Counted from the first letter of the stretch, positions 8,179 through 16,802 are shown. The stretch is 38,701 nt of DNA from Gemmatimonadota bacterium (GCA_020344215.1 CP070815.1:1851857-1890557), one strand, 5' to 3'. Numbers and translations: made by a program. Notes: a model not told the origin generated them from the letters alone.

Positions 8179-8622
8179 ATGACAAAGCGCGCCCACTCCC
8201 AAAAAGGCTTCACTCTCTTCGAGCTCATGGCCGCTATAGTCATCCTGGCGATCCTGGCGGCGCTGAGCCTCAAGATCGCCGACGGGAGGAAGCGGGCCTA
8301 CCTGGCCGTCATCCAGACCGACCTGCGGAATATTGCGACAGCCCAGGAAGGCTACTGGTACGACAGCTACGACGAGCCGGGCGGCCCGCGCTACGCGCCG
8401 AACCTCGCGCAGCTCGACTGGAACGTCAGCGCGGACGTGCAGATGACGATGGTCGGCATCGCGATCGGCTGGAGCGCCCGCGCTGTCCACAAGAAGCGCA
8501 ATGACTTCCGTTGTGCGATGTACGTGGGCGACGTGAAGGGGCTGATCCAGATCTACGAGCCGGCGATCGAAGAGGGCGTGATGGAGTGCGAGCCCAAGAT
8601 GGGCAAAGGACAGTCCAAGTAA
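8179..8622 (+). CDS. Type IV pilin-like protein with prepilin cleavage motif
   Basis: A 147-residue exported protein. The leader is short and charged (ten residues, ending KG), followed by FTLFELMAAIVILAILAAL. G10 precedes the cleavage site, F11 becomes the methylated N-terminus and E15 is the conserved Glu+5, so PilD-type processing is expected. A single hydrophobic helix spans residues 11-33 and the rest is a soluble head with two cysteines (around 114 and 137) that might pair. No pilus assembly genes are in the window, so it could be a minor pilin or a pseudopilin of a secretion system. The ATG at 8179 was chosen because it yields the canonical leader; the ribosome-binding site is weak. 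The promoter block at 8074 lies directly upstream. Confidence 0.85.
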   Translation: MTKRAHSQKGFTLFELMAAIVILAILAALSLKIADGRKRAYLAVIQTDLRNIATAQEGYWYDSYDEPGGPRYAPNLAQLDWNVSADVQMTMVGIAIGWSARAVHKKRNDFRCAMYVGDVKGLIQIYEPAIEEGVMECEPKMGKGQSK

Positions 8623-8672
8623 CGAAGAAGGCGGAGGCCCACCGGCCAAACCATCTTGAGGAGGTACTCAGA

Positions 8673-9080
8673 ATGTCGCTCAAGGTATCGCGCGCAACGG
8701 TCGACAAGGCGATAGCGCTTGCCGGCGTGGCGCTGGTTGTCGTGCAACTCCTCCTCCTCGCGTATTCCCCTTACCACGTTGCCTTTGTGGTTCTCGGCGT
8801 TCTGCTGATCTACGTCGGCATCTGGCGGCTTTTCAGCCACTGGCTTCCCGACCGGCGCGTATACACCCCGCTGCGAGCCGAGGTGGACACATTCATAAGG
8901 CTTGTTCGGAAGCTCAACGCTCAGAGAGCGCGCGGCGACGCCACGGCGGCGTTCGAGACGGCCGCTGAGCTACGCGAGTCGACGGAGCGGGTGATAGACG
9001 CCGCCGGGGTCGAGGCGAAGGAAGAATCCAGAGGCGGCGTAGATGCCGAGCTCCACCGCCAGGTGTTGGGATCATCCTGA
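8673..9080 (+). CDS. Small two-helix membrane protein, paralogue of 17001-17366
   Basis: A 135-residue protein of unknown function. Two hydrophobic segments (about residues 14-31 and 35-53, ending GVLLIYVGIWR) form a hairpin, followed by a soluble amphipathic helical region (DTFIRLVRKLN, then AELRESTERVIDAA). The product of 17001-17366 shares both parts: GVLLIYVG-WR, DTFI-L-R-L, R--GD and LR--TERVI-AA. The start at 8673 follows a GAGGAGG site. The gene is 50 bases after the pilin gene, so it is probably cotranscribed from the 8074 promoter. I recognise no named family. Confidence 0.8.
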   Translation: MSLKVSRATVDKAIALAGVALVVVQLLLLAYSPYHVAFVVLGVLLIYVGIWRLFSHWLPDRRVYTPLRAEVDTFIRLVRKLNAQRARGDATAAFETAAELRESTERVIDAAGVEAKEESRGGVDAELHRQVLGSS

Positions 9081-9106
9081 GCCGCCCGGGTGGCCAGGGA
9101 CAGCTA

Positions 9107-9592
9107 ATGACTGATCGGCACTTGAACCCGCGTTTAGCGGCTAGACCATCGACTATGCCTGCACAGATACAGCTACCCGACTCCCGCGCGCGCCGGACGG
9201 CAGTCTTGCTGGTGCTCGCCATCGCCTTCACAGGTGCGGTCGCGGCTGTGGCGACGAATCGGTATGTCGAGGACCTCCGAGAGATGGCCCGTGAGGATCC
9301 AGATCTGGCGATCTACCAGGCCGTCCTAGCCATCAGACTGCTCGCCGTGACCATCGGGGTGTTGCTGGTGGGCTTCGCCGCCTGGCTCTCTCATCTCTCC
9401 CTGAGAAGCTACCGGGCGGCTTGCTTCCCTCCGCCTGGGACCCGTCTGATCCGCGAGAGAACGGTCGCGACCGGCGATGCGGCGCGAAGACAGGCGCGCC
9501 TCGGCTTCGCCCTGGCTGCGCTGTTCGCCGTCGCTGCCGTGGGACTCACCGCCTTCCTCTGGCACTTCCCCACCCTACTGGCGCGAGTGTAA
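9107..9592 (+). CDS. Uncharacterised membrane protein with three predicted helices
   Basis: A 161-residue protein I do not recognise. Three hydrophobic segments are visible at about residues 30-50 (TAVLLVLAIAFTGAVAAVA), 72-95 (AVLAIRLLAVTIGVLLVGFAA) and 133-153 (LGFALAALFAVAAVGLTAFLW). A basic loop, 100-130, contains an RERTVATGDAARRQARL stretch. The ATG at 9107 has an AGGGACAG site; an alternative ATG at 9155 would remove 16 residues without losing a helix. It follows the two-helix protein gene by 26 bases on the same strand and is probably the last gene of the pilin-headed unit. It converges on the DUF5916 gene with a 22-base gap. Confidence 0.65.
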   Translation: MTDRHLNPRLAARPSTMPAQIQLPDSRARRTAVLLVLAIAFTGAVAAVATNRYVEDLREMAREDPDLAIYQAVLAIRLLAVTIGVLLVGFAAWLSHLSLRSYRAACFPPPGTRLIRERTVATGDAARRQARLGFALAALFAVAAVGLTAFLWHFPTLLARV

Positions 9593-9614
9593 GCGCAGCC
9601 GCAGGCCCCCACCC

Positions 9615-11828
9615 CTACGGTTGGAAGGTGTGCTCGTACTTGATCAGTACTCGGCGGTCCGACTTACCAGCCACAACGAGATCCTCTGAAAGCCGGCCGA
9701 GGTCCTGCGTCTCGTCGTAGACCAGGTACAGGTCGCGGCCCTCCGAGAACCGGTAGCGGACGCGCAGATTCGCGGCGAAGCGTTCCGCCGCCATGTTGTA
9801 CTGCAGGAACGCGTCCGCGAACAGTCGCGTGTTGAGTGCCGCCTGCAAGCGGAGGCGCGAGATGTCCGCGTCGAACCGCTGGCCGCGGCCGGGAAACCAG
9901 AGGCGATGGAAGGTATATTCGGTACTCAGGGTCAGTTGCGATGACACGACCCACGCCGGGCGGAGCGACAAGCGGCCGCGCCAGCCGTCCATCAACGTCC
10001 CGACATGCAATACGGCATCGCCGTTCAGCTGCGCCCCGGGACTGTGCCGGTAGTACAGGAAAACGTTGGGACCGAAATAGCTGCCCGCCGGAACGAAGGC
10101 GTCCTCGGAGAACTCCAACAGCTCGTCCAGGTTCTCGTACTCAAAGTTCAACGCCACGTTGAAGAAGCTTCCACCTCGGAAGTCGATCGACCAGCGGAGC
10201 CTCTGGAGCGCCGACTCGACCGACCCGTCGCCGTTACGCAGGAAGAGCCTCGAGGTCACCCAACCCTTGTGACGGCTGACGACCCCGCCATCAGGCTGCC
10301 AGGCGTAGGTGAAGTTCGACTTGAGCGCCGTGTAGTCGTCGCGCCCCTCGAAACCGAGCCGCGGCTCGTAGGCCGACCCGGATCGTGCCGCCTCGATCTC
10401 GTAGCCCAGGCCGTTCAGCGACCGCCGCTGCCAGAACACTCGGGTCAGCGCCCGGTCCAATGCGCTCGCCGGCCCGTCGTCATAGTTGTAGCTCTGCGCC
10501 CACTGCAGCGTGAGATAGTCGTCCCCGAACAGATTGAGCAGGGCATCCGCACCATAGCTGACGTCCACCTCACCATTCGTGGTCGCACGGCCGGTGACCA
10601 TCCCTCCGACCGCGGAGCTCGAGTTGAGTACGGCGCGCCGCACGCGCAACGCGGCGTCATTCTCACCGGGCCGGCCGGCCGCCGCGTCCACCTGCATGTC
10701 CATGACACCCACGTCCCAGGCCCCGACCCGACCAGTCACCCGCGCGCCCGCCAGGATGGGAAGCGCTTCCCCCTCCTCCGTCAGACCGACGCGCCGGCTG
10801 TGGAACAGGCGACCCTCATCCCCAGTGATGAACTGGAAGACCGAGGAGCGTTCCTGAAAGAACCGCCGCTTCTCCGGGAAGAACAGGTCGAAGCGAGTCA
10901 GGTTCACCTGCTGGTCGTCCGCCTCGACCTGGGCGAAGTCGGTGTTGATCGTGAGATCGAGGGTAAGGTTGTTCGTCAACCCGTACTTCACGTCGAGCCC
11001 GACCCGGCCGGTCGTCTCGGTCCCCGGAGGACCGACCGGCTCCGACAGGCTACGCGTCCGGTCGACGCCACCCAGGAGGTAGGGGGTGACGTAGAGGGGG
11101 GCCCGTTCCCCGACCCCGGTCAGCACGACATCCTGGGCCTGCGACGGCTTGATGTCGGCGAGCGCCCAGTTGGGCGGGATCGCCGGGTAGGTGTACTTCT
11201 CGTCCTTGCGACTGATGTAGCGGCCGACGATCAGGCCCATGACCACTCGCTCGCCGCGGACCTCGTATCCCAGGCTCGAGAACGGAACTCGTACCTCGGC
11301 GAACCAGCCTTCCTCCGTGATCCGCGTCGCCACATCCCAGAACGTATTCCAGTCACGGTTGACCGGTTGGGCGCCTCCAGACGGATCGGCGTCGTTGCTG
11401 ATCTCCTGGTCCAGCATGACGCCGAGGGGGGTAGTCGTGAACTTGAGCGCCGTCTCGTTGTCGTTGAACGAATCGATGACGATGTCGAACGCGTCATCAC
11501 CGTTCCAGCGATCGCGGTAGAGCGTGTTCGCCCTGATGCCCGCGGGATCCGCATCGTAGAACCGTCCGGCGAAATACAGATAATCGTCGTCGTAGCCGAC
11601 GCGAATCTCGCTGCGCTCTGTGATCAGGCCGCCGAAGGTCGGCCAGTGCATGGTCAGCGGCAGCGGTTCGATCGCCGCCCAAGCCGGCTCGTCGCTGAAC
11701 CCATCCAGCTGCACGCTTCCGCTCAGCCGGGGAAGCTCGACCTGCCCTTGCGCCCGCGCCTCGGACGCGGCCAGAGACAGCAGACCTGCGGCAAGCATCG
11801 GAAGGGATGTGCTGGCGGCACCTCTCAT
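9615..11828 (-). CDS. DUF5916/CBM9-like outer-membrane protein
   Basis: A 737-residue exported protein. A signal peptide covers residues 1-26 (cleavage after ARA). It is followed by a CBM9-like domain at about 36-200: LDGFSDEPAW, a VGYDDDYLYFAGRFYD strand pair and ALKFTTTPLGVMLDQ. The rest (about 225-737) is DUF5916, rich in alternating hydrophobic strands and aromatic residues and ending in an aromatic-containing tail (EHTFQP), as in outer-membrane beta barrels. Function is unknown; in related bacteria these proteins are linked only loosely to surface carbohydrate or peptide handling. The ATG at 11828 is preferred over a TTG at 11837, because the GGAG site sits ten bases before the ATG but abuts the TTG. 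It follows the kinase/regulator genes on the same strand, with phased CTGACA sites about 105-130 bases upstream of its start. Confidence 0.88.
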   Translation of the reverse strand: MRGAASTSLPMLAAGLLSLAASEARAQGQVELPRLSGSVQLDGFSDEPAWAAIEPLPLTMHWPTFGGLITERSEIRVGYDDDYLYFAGRFYDADPAGIRANTLYRDRWNGDDAFDIVIDSFNDNETALKFTTTPLGVMLDQEISNDADPSGGAQPVNRDWNTFWDVATRITEEGWFAEVRVPFSSLGYEVRGERVVMGLIVGRYISRKDEKYTYPAIPPNWALADIKPSQAQDVVLTGVGERAPLYVTPYLLGGVDRTRSLSEPVGPPGTETTGRVGLDVKYGLTNNLTLDLTINTDFAQVEADDQQVNLTRFDLFFPEKRRFFQERSSVFQFITGDEGRLFHSRRVGLTEEGEALPILAGARVTGRVGAWDVGVMDMQVDAAAGRPGENDAALRVRRAVLNSSSAVGGMVTGRATTNGEVDVSYGADALLNLFGDDYLTLQWAQSYNYDDGPASALDRALTRVFWQRRSLNGLGYEIEAARSGSAYEPRLGFEGRDDYTALKSNFTYAWQPDGGVVSRHKGWVTSRLFLRNGDGSVESALQRLRWSIDFRGGSFFNVALNFEYENLDELLEFSEDAFVPAGSYFGPNVFLYYRHSPGAQLNGDAVLHVGTLMDGWRGRLSLRPAWVVSSQLTLSTEYTFHRLWFPGRGQRFDADISRLRLQAALNTRLFADAFLQYNMAAERFAANLRVRYRFSEGRDLYLVYDETQDLGRLSEDLVVAGKSDRRVLIKYEHTFQP

Positions 11829-11931
11829 GTCTTTCAAGCTCCATGATCAACGGAGGAGGCAGACGTTGTCCGCGATCGTTCGAAAGCTAGAAGGCGAGAA
11901 GCGCCCGCAGGTTGCGTTGCGGTGAGAGTTG

Positions 11932-11958
11932 TGTCAGGAGTTCTTCAGCGTCTGTCAG
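11932..11958 (-). promoter_or_regulatory. Phased CTGACA half-sites upstream of the DUF5916 gene
   Basis: On the minus (coding) strand: CTGACA (11958-11953), a degenerate CTGAAG (11948-11943), and CTGACA (11937-11932), spaced 10 and 11 bp apart. The same hexamer in the same orientation occurs upstream of the kinase gene at 14427-14465. Direct repeats at 11-bp spacing are the usual target layout of OmpR/PhoB-family regulators, and such a regulator is encoded next door. I see no convincing -10 box downstream. Confidence 0.55.
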
Positions 11959-11993
11959 GAAGGTGTGAGAACGCCGAGCACAGGCCGGCCCGG

Positions 11994-12689
11994 TCAAACC
12001 TCGAGCCGGTACCCGACCTTGCGCACCGTGACTATGTGGCGGGGATTCGCCGGATCGGGCTCCAACTTGCGGCGCAGCTCGGCTATGTGCGTATCCACCG
12101 TGCGGCTGACGATCAGCGTAGGATATCCCCAGACTTGATCGAGGAGATCACGGCGCGACACGGCTATGCCGCGGCGCCGCAGTAGAGCGACCAGCAGCTC
12201 GTACTCTTTCGGCGTCAGCGACACCTCTGACCCGTCGCGCAGCACCCGGCGCGCCGCCGTATCGACCTCGACATCGCCGAACTGTAGCAGCGTAACGTCG
12301 CCGCCCGAGCCATCCACGCCGAGCGCGGCGCGGTCAAGCAACCTCTCCACACGGGCCAGTAGCTCGAGCAGCCCGAACGGCTTGGTGACATACTGGTCGG
12401 CGCCGAGCCGGAAGCCCTGCACCTTGTCGGCCTCTTCGCCGCGCGCCGTCAGGATGAGCACCGGCATCTCGTGCCCTTCCTCCCGCAATCGGCGCAAGAC
12501 CTGGTAGCCATCCAGCTCAGGCAGCATCAAGTCGAGGATAAGGAGATCCGGCTCCAGCACACGGGCGGCCCGCAGCCCGGCTCGCCCGTCCCCCGCGACC
12601 TCGACGAGGTAGCCTTCGATCTCCAGGTTGTTACGCAGACCGTAGGCCAGATCCGGGTTATCCTCCACGATGAGGATCTTCTTCCTCAT
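11994..12689 (-). CDS. OmpR/PhoB-family response regulator
   Basis: A 231-residue cytoplasmic transcription factor. The receiver domain (residues 1-120) has the acidic pocket E9/D10, phospho-acceptor D53 (LLILDLMLP), T81 and K103 (YVTKPF). The C-terminal winged helix (about 135-231) shows LTPKEYELL, the recognition-helix region VSRTVDTHIAELRRKLE and the GYRLEV end. All activation residues are present. The ATG at 12689 is chosen because it begins the receiver domain (MRKKILIVEDN); the longer frame upstream overlaps the kinase gene. It lies 16 bases after the kinase stop codon, so the pair is an operon and presumably a cognate two-component system. Likely targets are the CTGACA arrays at 11932-11958 and 14427-14465. 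Confidence 0.93.
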   Translation of the reverse strand: MRKKILIVEDNPDLAYGLRNNLEIEGYLVEVAGDGRAGLRAARVLEPDLLILDLMLPELDGYQVLRRLREEGHEMPVLILTARGEEADKVQGFRLGADQYVTKPFGLLELLARVERLLDRAALGVDGSGGDVTLLQFGDVEVDTAARRVLRDGSEVSLTPKEYELLVALLRRRGIAVSRRDLLDQVWGYPTLIVSRTVDTHIAELRRKLEPDPANPRHIVTVRKVGYRLEV

Positions 12690-12705
12690 CTCGAGCTCGC
12701 CGTCG

Positions 12706-14334
12706 TCATCGTACTTGCGGCCCGGCTCGGGCGGCGATCGGCAGCTCCACGACGAAGCGCGCGCCACCGCCCGATGCATCCTCGACCCAGGCGCGTCCGC
12801 CGTGTTGGATAGCCAGCTGGCGGACCACCGAGAGGCCGATTCCCGTGCCGGCGGTCGCGTTCTCGCGCTCGCGATCGAGTCGCGAGAACGGCTTCCAGAC
12901 CTCGTTCCGCTTGTCTATCGGAACTCCGGGGCCCTCGTCGTCCACCCACAGCCGCACGGTCCCGTCCCGCGCCGCGAGACCCAGCCGGATGGTCTGACCC
13001 TCCGGGCCGTACTTCACCGCGTTGTCCAAGAAGTTGAGCACGATCTGCCGAAACGCTGCCTGGTCGACTTCCGCCTCGACAGCCTCGGCGACTTCCGTCT
13101 CGACGCTCACCGCCTTCGCCGCCGCCAGAGGCTGGAAGGCATCGAGCACCTCGCCGAGGTGCCGGCGCAGCTGCGTCCGCTCGATGTTCAAACGCGTGCC
13201 GTCCCGCTCCGACCGCGAGAAGAGCAGGATGTTCGCCACCAGGTGAGACAGCCGGCGCGCTTCCTGGTCGACGATCTCCAGACCCCGGCGCCGCTCGACG
13301 TCGGAACGCACCCGATCCAGCAGCAGCGTCTCCGTGAACATCCTGATCTGCGCCAGCGGCGTGCGCAGCTCGTGCGAGACGTTCGACACAAAGTCGGCGC
13401 GCAGACGGGCGAACTCGACTTCGCGTCGCAGGAGAACGATGGCGGCTGCCACCAGCCCGCCGGCCAGCAGGAACAGCCCGATCAAGAGCGGCAGCCGTGA
13501 GCGCGGCAGTCCGCCGATGATCAACGCATCAGCGCTCTCCAGGCGAAGCGCTACCTCCACGGCGAGCCGGGCATGCTGTTCGTCGAGCCTATCCGTGGCC
13601 CGCAGGTCCGACGCGTACTGCGGCTCGGAGGCGAACAGCGTATCGCCGGCCGGTCCCGAGACGTCCACCGAGAGGACTTCCGTATTACTCGCGCCGCCGG
13701 TGAGCGACGGCGGGAGCAACGGGTAGTCGAAGGCGTAGTTGAAGACTTGCGGCAGATACGCAGCATCGGCCTCGAAGCCCCACACCGTCCGCGGCCTCCC
13801 CTCGTCATCGAAGTCAACGGTGTATACAAGAAAATGGCTGCGCCCGTCGGGGGCTCCAGCGAGCCCCGCATGGTCCCACGCCGTGTCGTAGACCGCGCGC
13901 GCCGCGACGCTCAGCGTATCCCGCGCCCACGCCTGCACAACCCCGGACGGCGGTCGATTGCCCGTCACCGTGAAGTCGCCGCTATCGAGGTCGATGCGAA
14001 GCGTGTACAGCAGAAACAGCGGTGGGCCATTCGATCGCACCTCCGCGGCGTGCTCCGGGTCACCGGTGCCCACACCACCTTCGGCCGCCATCACATAGAG
14101 GAGCCCCGGCGTTATGATCTTGTGGTCCAGCTTGCTCTGCGCGTGGTCGACGAACTGGTAGGCCACAAAGGCGGCGTGATCCTCGAGCGCGCTGCGCGCC
14201 GCCGCCCGGTGTGAGCGGGCCGCCGTGTGCGCTTCGTAGGCGAGCGCGGCGGCGAGAACCAGCGTCAACAGGAGCAGGCCAACGACGAAACGCGCCCGCC
14301 TGCCTTGGCTGAACGGTCGACGGTAAGGGGTCAT
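12706..14334 (-). CDS. Membrane sensor histidine kinase with large periplasmic domain
   Basis: A 542-residue inner-membrane kinase. Helix one spans residues about 15-33 and helix two about 282-302, leaving roughly 245 residues outside the membrane as the sensor domain, which I cannot assign to a family. No HAMP or PAS domain is evident: helix two runs straight into the HisKA domain, with phospho-acceptor H321 (SNVSHELRTPLAQI). The ATPase domain follows, with the N box (NFLDNAVKYGP), G1 (DEGPGVP) and G2 (GTGIGLSVV). All catalytic motifs are intact. The ATG at 14334 has only a weak AGGA upstream. A TTGACA promoter with upstream phased CTGACA sites lies at 14403-14465, suggesting autoregulation. 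It diverges from the patatin/barrel gene. Confidence 0.92.
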   Translation of the reverse strand: MTPYRRPFSQGRRARFVVGLLLLTLVLAAALAYEAHTAARSHRAAARSALEDHAAFVAYQFVDHAQSKLDHKIITPGLLYVMAAEGGVGTGDPEHAAEVRSNGPPLFLLYTLRIDLDSGDFTVTGNRPPSGVVQAWARDTLSVAARAVYDTAWDHAGLAGAPDGRSHFLVYTVDFDDEGRPRTVWGFEADAAYLPQVFNYAFDYPLLPPSLTGGASNTEVLSVDVSGPAGDTLFASEPQYASDLRATDRLDEQHARLAVEVALRLESADALIIGGLPRSRLPLLIGLFLLAGGLVAAAIVLLRREVEFARLRADFVSNVSHELRTPLAQIRMFTETLLLDRVRSDVERRRGLEIVDQEARRLSHLVANILLFSRSERDGTRLNIERTQLRRHLGEVLDAFQPLAAAKAVSVETEVAEAVEAEVDQAAFRQIVLNFLDNAVKYGPEGQTIRLGLAARDGTVRLWVDDEGPGVPIDKRNEVWKPFSRLDRERENATAGTGIGLSVVRQLAIQHGGRAWVEDASGGGARFVVELPIAARAGPQVR

Positions 14335-14402
14335 GCTTGTCGCATCCTAACCGGAATCACGATAGCAGGGCAAGCTACGAGCCGCCTGCTTGCCGATCCA
14401 AA

Positions 14403-14465
14403 GTTATCGGAACTGGCCCGCTTACGTGTCAAGGCCCGGCAAGCGTAATGTCAGGGCTCTGTCAG
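14403..14465 (-). promoter_or_regulatory. Kinase operon promoter with phased CTGACA operator
   Basis: Read on the minus strand: CTGACA (14465-14460), CTGACA (14454-14449), a weak CTTGCC (14443-14438) and TTGACA (14432-14427), each exactly 11 bp from the next. The last also serves as a perfect -35 box, followed after 18 bp by GATAAC (14408-14403) as -10. The predicted transcription start is near 14396, about 60 bases before the kinase ATG. The strong pair of sites is then at about -53 to -69, a normal position for an activator. The layout resembles a Pho box (CTGTCA repeats at 11 bp). Confidence 0.6.
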
Positions 14466-14598
14466 AATGGAGGGATTGCCAATCAGGTCGGCACGCCTTG
14501 ATGGCCGCTTCCCCCGTTCCCAACTTCAGCCGATACCGCAAGCTCCAAGTACCGAGCGGGCTAGCGAGTCGCATCGTTCGTCGCGAGGCAACTGACCT

Positions 14599-16782
14599 AT
14601 GACCTGGCTACTCGTCGCCACCCTGCTCCTGGCAACGGCACCGGCCGCCCAGGGCCCGGACCGCCCCGACCCGCATCCTCCGGCCAGAGTTGGGATCGCC
14701 TTGAGCGGCGGCGGCGCCAAAGGGTTCGCCCACATCGGCGTTCTGCGGGTCCTGGAAGAGGCCGGCGTGCCGATCGACGCGATAGCCGGTACGAGCATAG
14801 GCAGCCTGGTGGGTGGCCTCTACGCCATCGGCTACACGCCCGAGATGCTGGAAGAGGTGACGATCGGGCAGGATTGGGAGGCGCTCTTCATCGACGCCTA
14901 CGACCGGCGTAGCTGGACGATCGAGAGCAAACTGGCCAGGAAGTACCTGCTCGAGCTCCCGATCCGTGAGCAGCGTCCCCAACTGCCCGCCGGTCTCGTG
15001 GCCGGACAGCGGATCTCGCAACTGCTCACCGGGCTCACCTGGCCGGCGCATCCGGTTAGAGACTTCCGTGACTTCCCGATACCCTACGCGGCCGTCGCCA
15101 CGGACCTCGAGACGGGCGACCCCGTCGCGCTCGATCACGGATTCCTGCCGGAGGCCATGCGAGCCAGCATGTCTCTGCCCACAATCTTCGTCCCGGTCAC
15201 GATAGGTGAGCAGGTGCTCGTTGATGGAGGGCTCTCGCGTAACCTCCCGGCCCAAGACGTCCGCGACCTTGGCGCCGACATCATTATATGTAGCGACGTC
15301 TCCGAACCGCTGGCCCCTGCAGACAGTATCCGCACACTGCTCGACGTTCTGGACCAGTCGATCGCCTTCCGCGCAACCGCTCTCACAGAGGAACAGCGGC
15401 AGCTCTGCGACGTGCTCATCGAGCCGGATATCGAGGGGCTCTCATCGCTCGCCTTCGACCGGGCGTCCGAGTTGATCGAACGCGGAGAGGCTGCGACCCG
15501 CGAGGCGCTGCCGCAGATCCGCGCCCTACTCCACCAGACGCCCGCCCGTCGGCGCGAGGACCTGCCCCTCACACACATCGATTCCGTATACATCCACGAG
15601 CTGGTGCTCGAGGGGCTTCGACAGGCGCCCGAACGCTCGGTGATCGAAGGGCTCAATCTCGAGGTGCCCGGCTGGATGACGCGGGAGGACGTGGATGACG
15701 CGATCGGCACAGCGTACGGCACCGGGCTGTTTGCCAGCGTCACCTACCGTCTCGGCGAAACGACAGATCGTGACTCGACGCGAACCGTGCTCGCGGTGCG
15801 GTTCGACGAGGAGAAGCGCGACCGCCTCGGCTTCAGCTTCCGCTACGAGACCCGCTACAAAGCGTCCCTCCTCACGTCGGCAACGCTGCGCAACGTCCTG
15901 CAGTACGGCTCGGTGACGCGGCTGAGCCTGCGATTGGGTCAGCAGATCCAGCTCACCGGCCAGTACTTCCGTCGCTCGGGTCCGGGCGGAGCGCTGAGCC
16001 TCGGTGCACGCGCCGAGTACAGCCAGGCCCCGCTCGACTTCTTCGAGGACGGCCGCCGCGTAGCCGAGGTCCGCGTCGACGTGATGAACGCGTCGGGCTT
16101 CGCCGGGCTCGCGCTGGGCAACACGGCTCTCGTCGGCACGCTTATCAAGGGGGAGTACGCACAGAACCGAGCGTCGATCACTGCGGAACTATTTGATGAA
16201 GAGGACACTTTTTACACCGTATCCGGTGTCGTGCGAGCCGACACCTACGACCGCGACGTTTTTCCGAGCCGCGGGCTGGGTCTGCTGCTCAAGTCTGAGT
16301 GGGCCGACCGCTCCATCGGAAGCGGCCTCACGTTCTCCCACAGCGTCATCGACGCAGAGGCCTATCTCCCGCTGCACCGGAACGCTTCACTGCTCGCCCG
16401 CGTGACCTTCGGCACTTCCTCGGGCGGCGATGACCTTCCCGCCCACTACCTGTTCTTCCTCGGCGGCTCCAGCCCCTACCTCATCTTCCCCGATCGGCAA
16501 TTCCCCTTCTTCGGGCTGGAGACACAGGAGCGCCGCGGCAGGCACGTGCAGAGCTTCCTGCTGGGCCTCCAGCTCCGATTCGCCGATCGCTTCTTCGCGA
16601 TCCTCCGCGTTAACGCCGGCAACACGCTCGACCGCTGGCACTTCGACCCGGACGATTACACCGGCGGCTACGGTCTGACGCTCGGGCTGCGGACGCCGTT
16701 CGGACCGATTACAGCCTCGCTGGCGGAGACGACTTTGGCTGAATGGCCCGACTTCACGGTCGATTGGGGATACCCGTTCTGA
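14599..16782 (+). CDS. Patatin-like phospholipase fused to POTRA/outer-membrane barrel (PlpD-like, type Vd)
   Basis: A 727-residue exported protein. A signal peptide (about residues 1-18) leads into a patatin domain (30-300) with oxyanion loop SGGGAKGFAH (36-45), nucleophile S66 in GTSIGS and catalytic D209 in VLVDGG. Residues about 325-400 resemble a POTRA domain (YIHELVLEGL, then GTAYGTGLFASVTYRL). The C-terminal half (about 410-727) is a BamA/Omp85-type barrel with repeated strands, ending in a hydrophobic strand with terminal aromatic (FTVDWGYPF). This order matches type Vd autotransporters such as PlpD, in which the barrel carries the lipase domain to the cell surface. The start has a modest GAGGCA site. 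It is divergent from the kinase operon and could share its regulatory region. Confidence 0.92.
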   Translation: MTWLLVATLLLATAPAAQGPDRPDPHPPARVGIALSGGGAKGFAHIGVLRVLEEAGVPIDAIAGTSIGSLVGGLYAIGYTPEMLEEVTIGQDWEALFIDAYDRRSWTIESKLARKYLLELPIREQRPQLPAGLVAGQRISQLLTGLTWPAHPVRDFRDFPIPYAAVATDLETGDPVALDHGFLPEAMRASMSLPTIFVPVTIGEQVLVDGGLSRNLPAQDVRDLGADIIICSDVSEPLAPADSIRTLLDVLDQSIAFRATALTEEQRQLCDVLIEPDIEGLSSLAFDRASELIERGEAATREALPQIRALLHQTPARRREDLPLTHIDSVYIHELVLEGLRQAPERSVIEGLNLEVPGWMTREDVDDAIGTAYGTGLFASVTYRLGETTDRDSTRTVLAVRFDEEKRDRLGFSFRYETRYKASLLTSATLRNVLQYGSVTRLSLRLGQQIQLTGQYFRRSGPGGALSLGARAEYSQAPLDFFEDGRRVAEVRVDVMNASGFAGLALGNTALVGTLIKGEYAQNRASITAELFDEEDTFYTVSGVVRADTYDRDVFPSRGLGLLLKSEWADRSIGSGLTFSHSVIDAEAYLPLHRNASLLARVTFGTSSGGDDLPAHYLFFLGGSSPYLIFPDRQFPFFGLETQERRGRHVQSFLLGLQLRFADRFFAILRVNAGNTLDRWHFDPDDYTGGYGLTLGLRTPFGPITASLAETTLAEWPDFTVDWGYPF

Positions 16783-16802
16783 GGCGCGCCCCGGAAGCCC
16801 AG

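Noticed and set aside
10005..11846. A 613-residue open frame antisense to the DUF5916 gene
   Set aside because: It mirrors the codon bias of the real gene, has no domain, signal or ribosome-binding site, and the opposite strand encodes a clear exported protein.
11994..12689. Naming the response regulator phoB because of the Pho-box-like sites and the PiT/DUF47 genes
   Set aside because: The phosphate genes are 24 kb away, the kinase lacks the PhoR PAS layout and has a large periplasmic domain; only the subfamily level is supported.
14338..14598. A second promoter for the patatin/barrel gene
   Set aside because: No -35/-10 pair of acceptable quality was found on the plus strand in this region.
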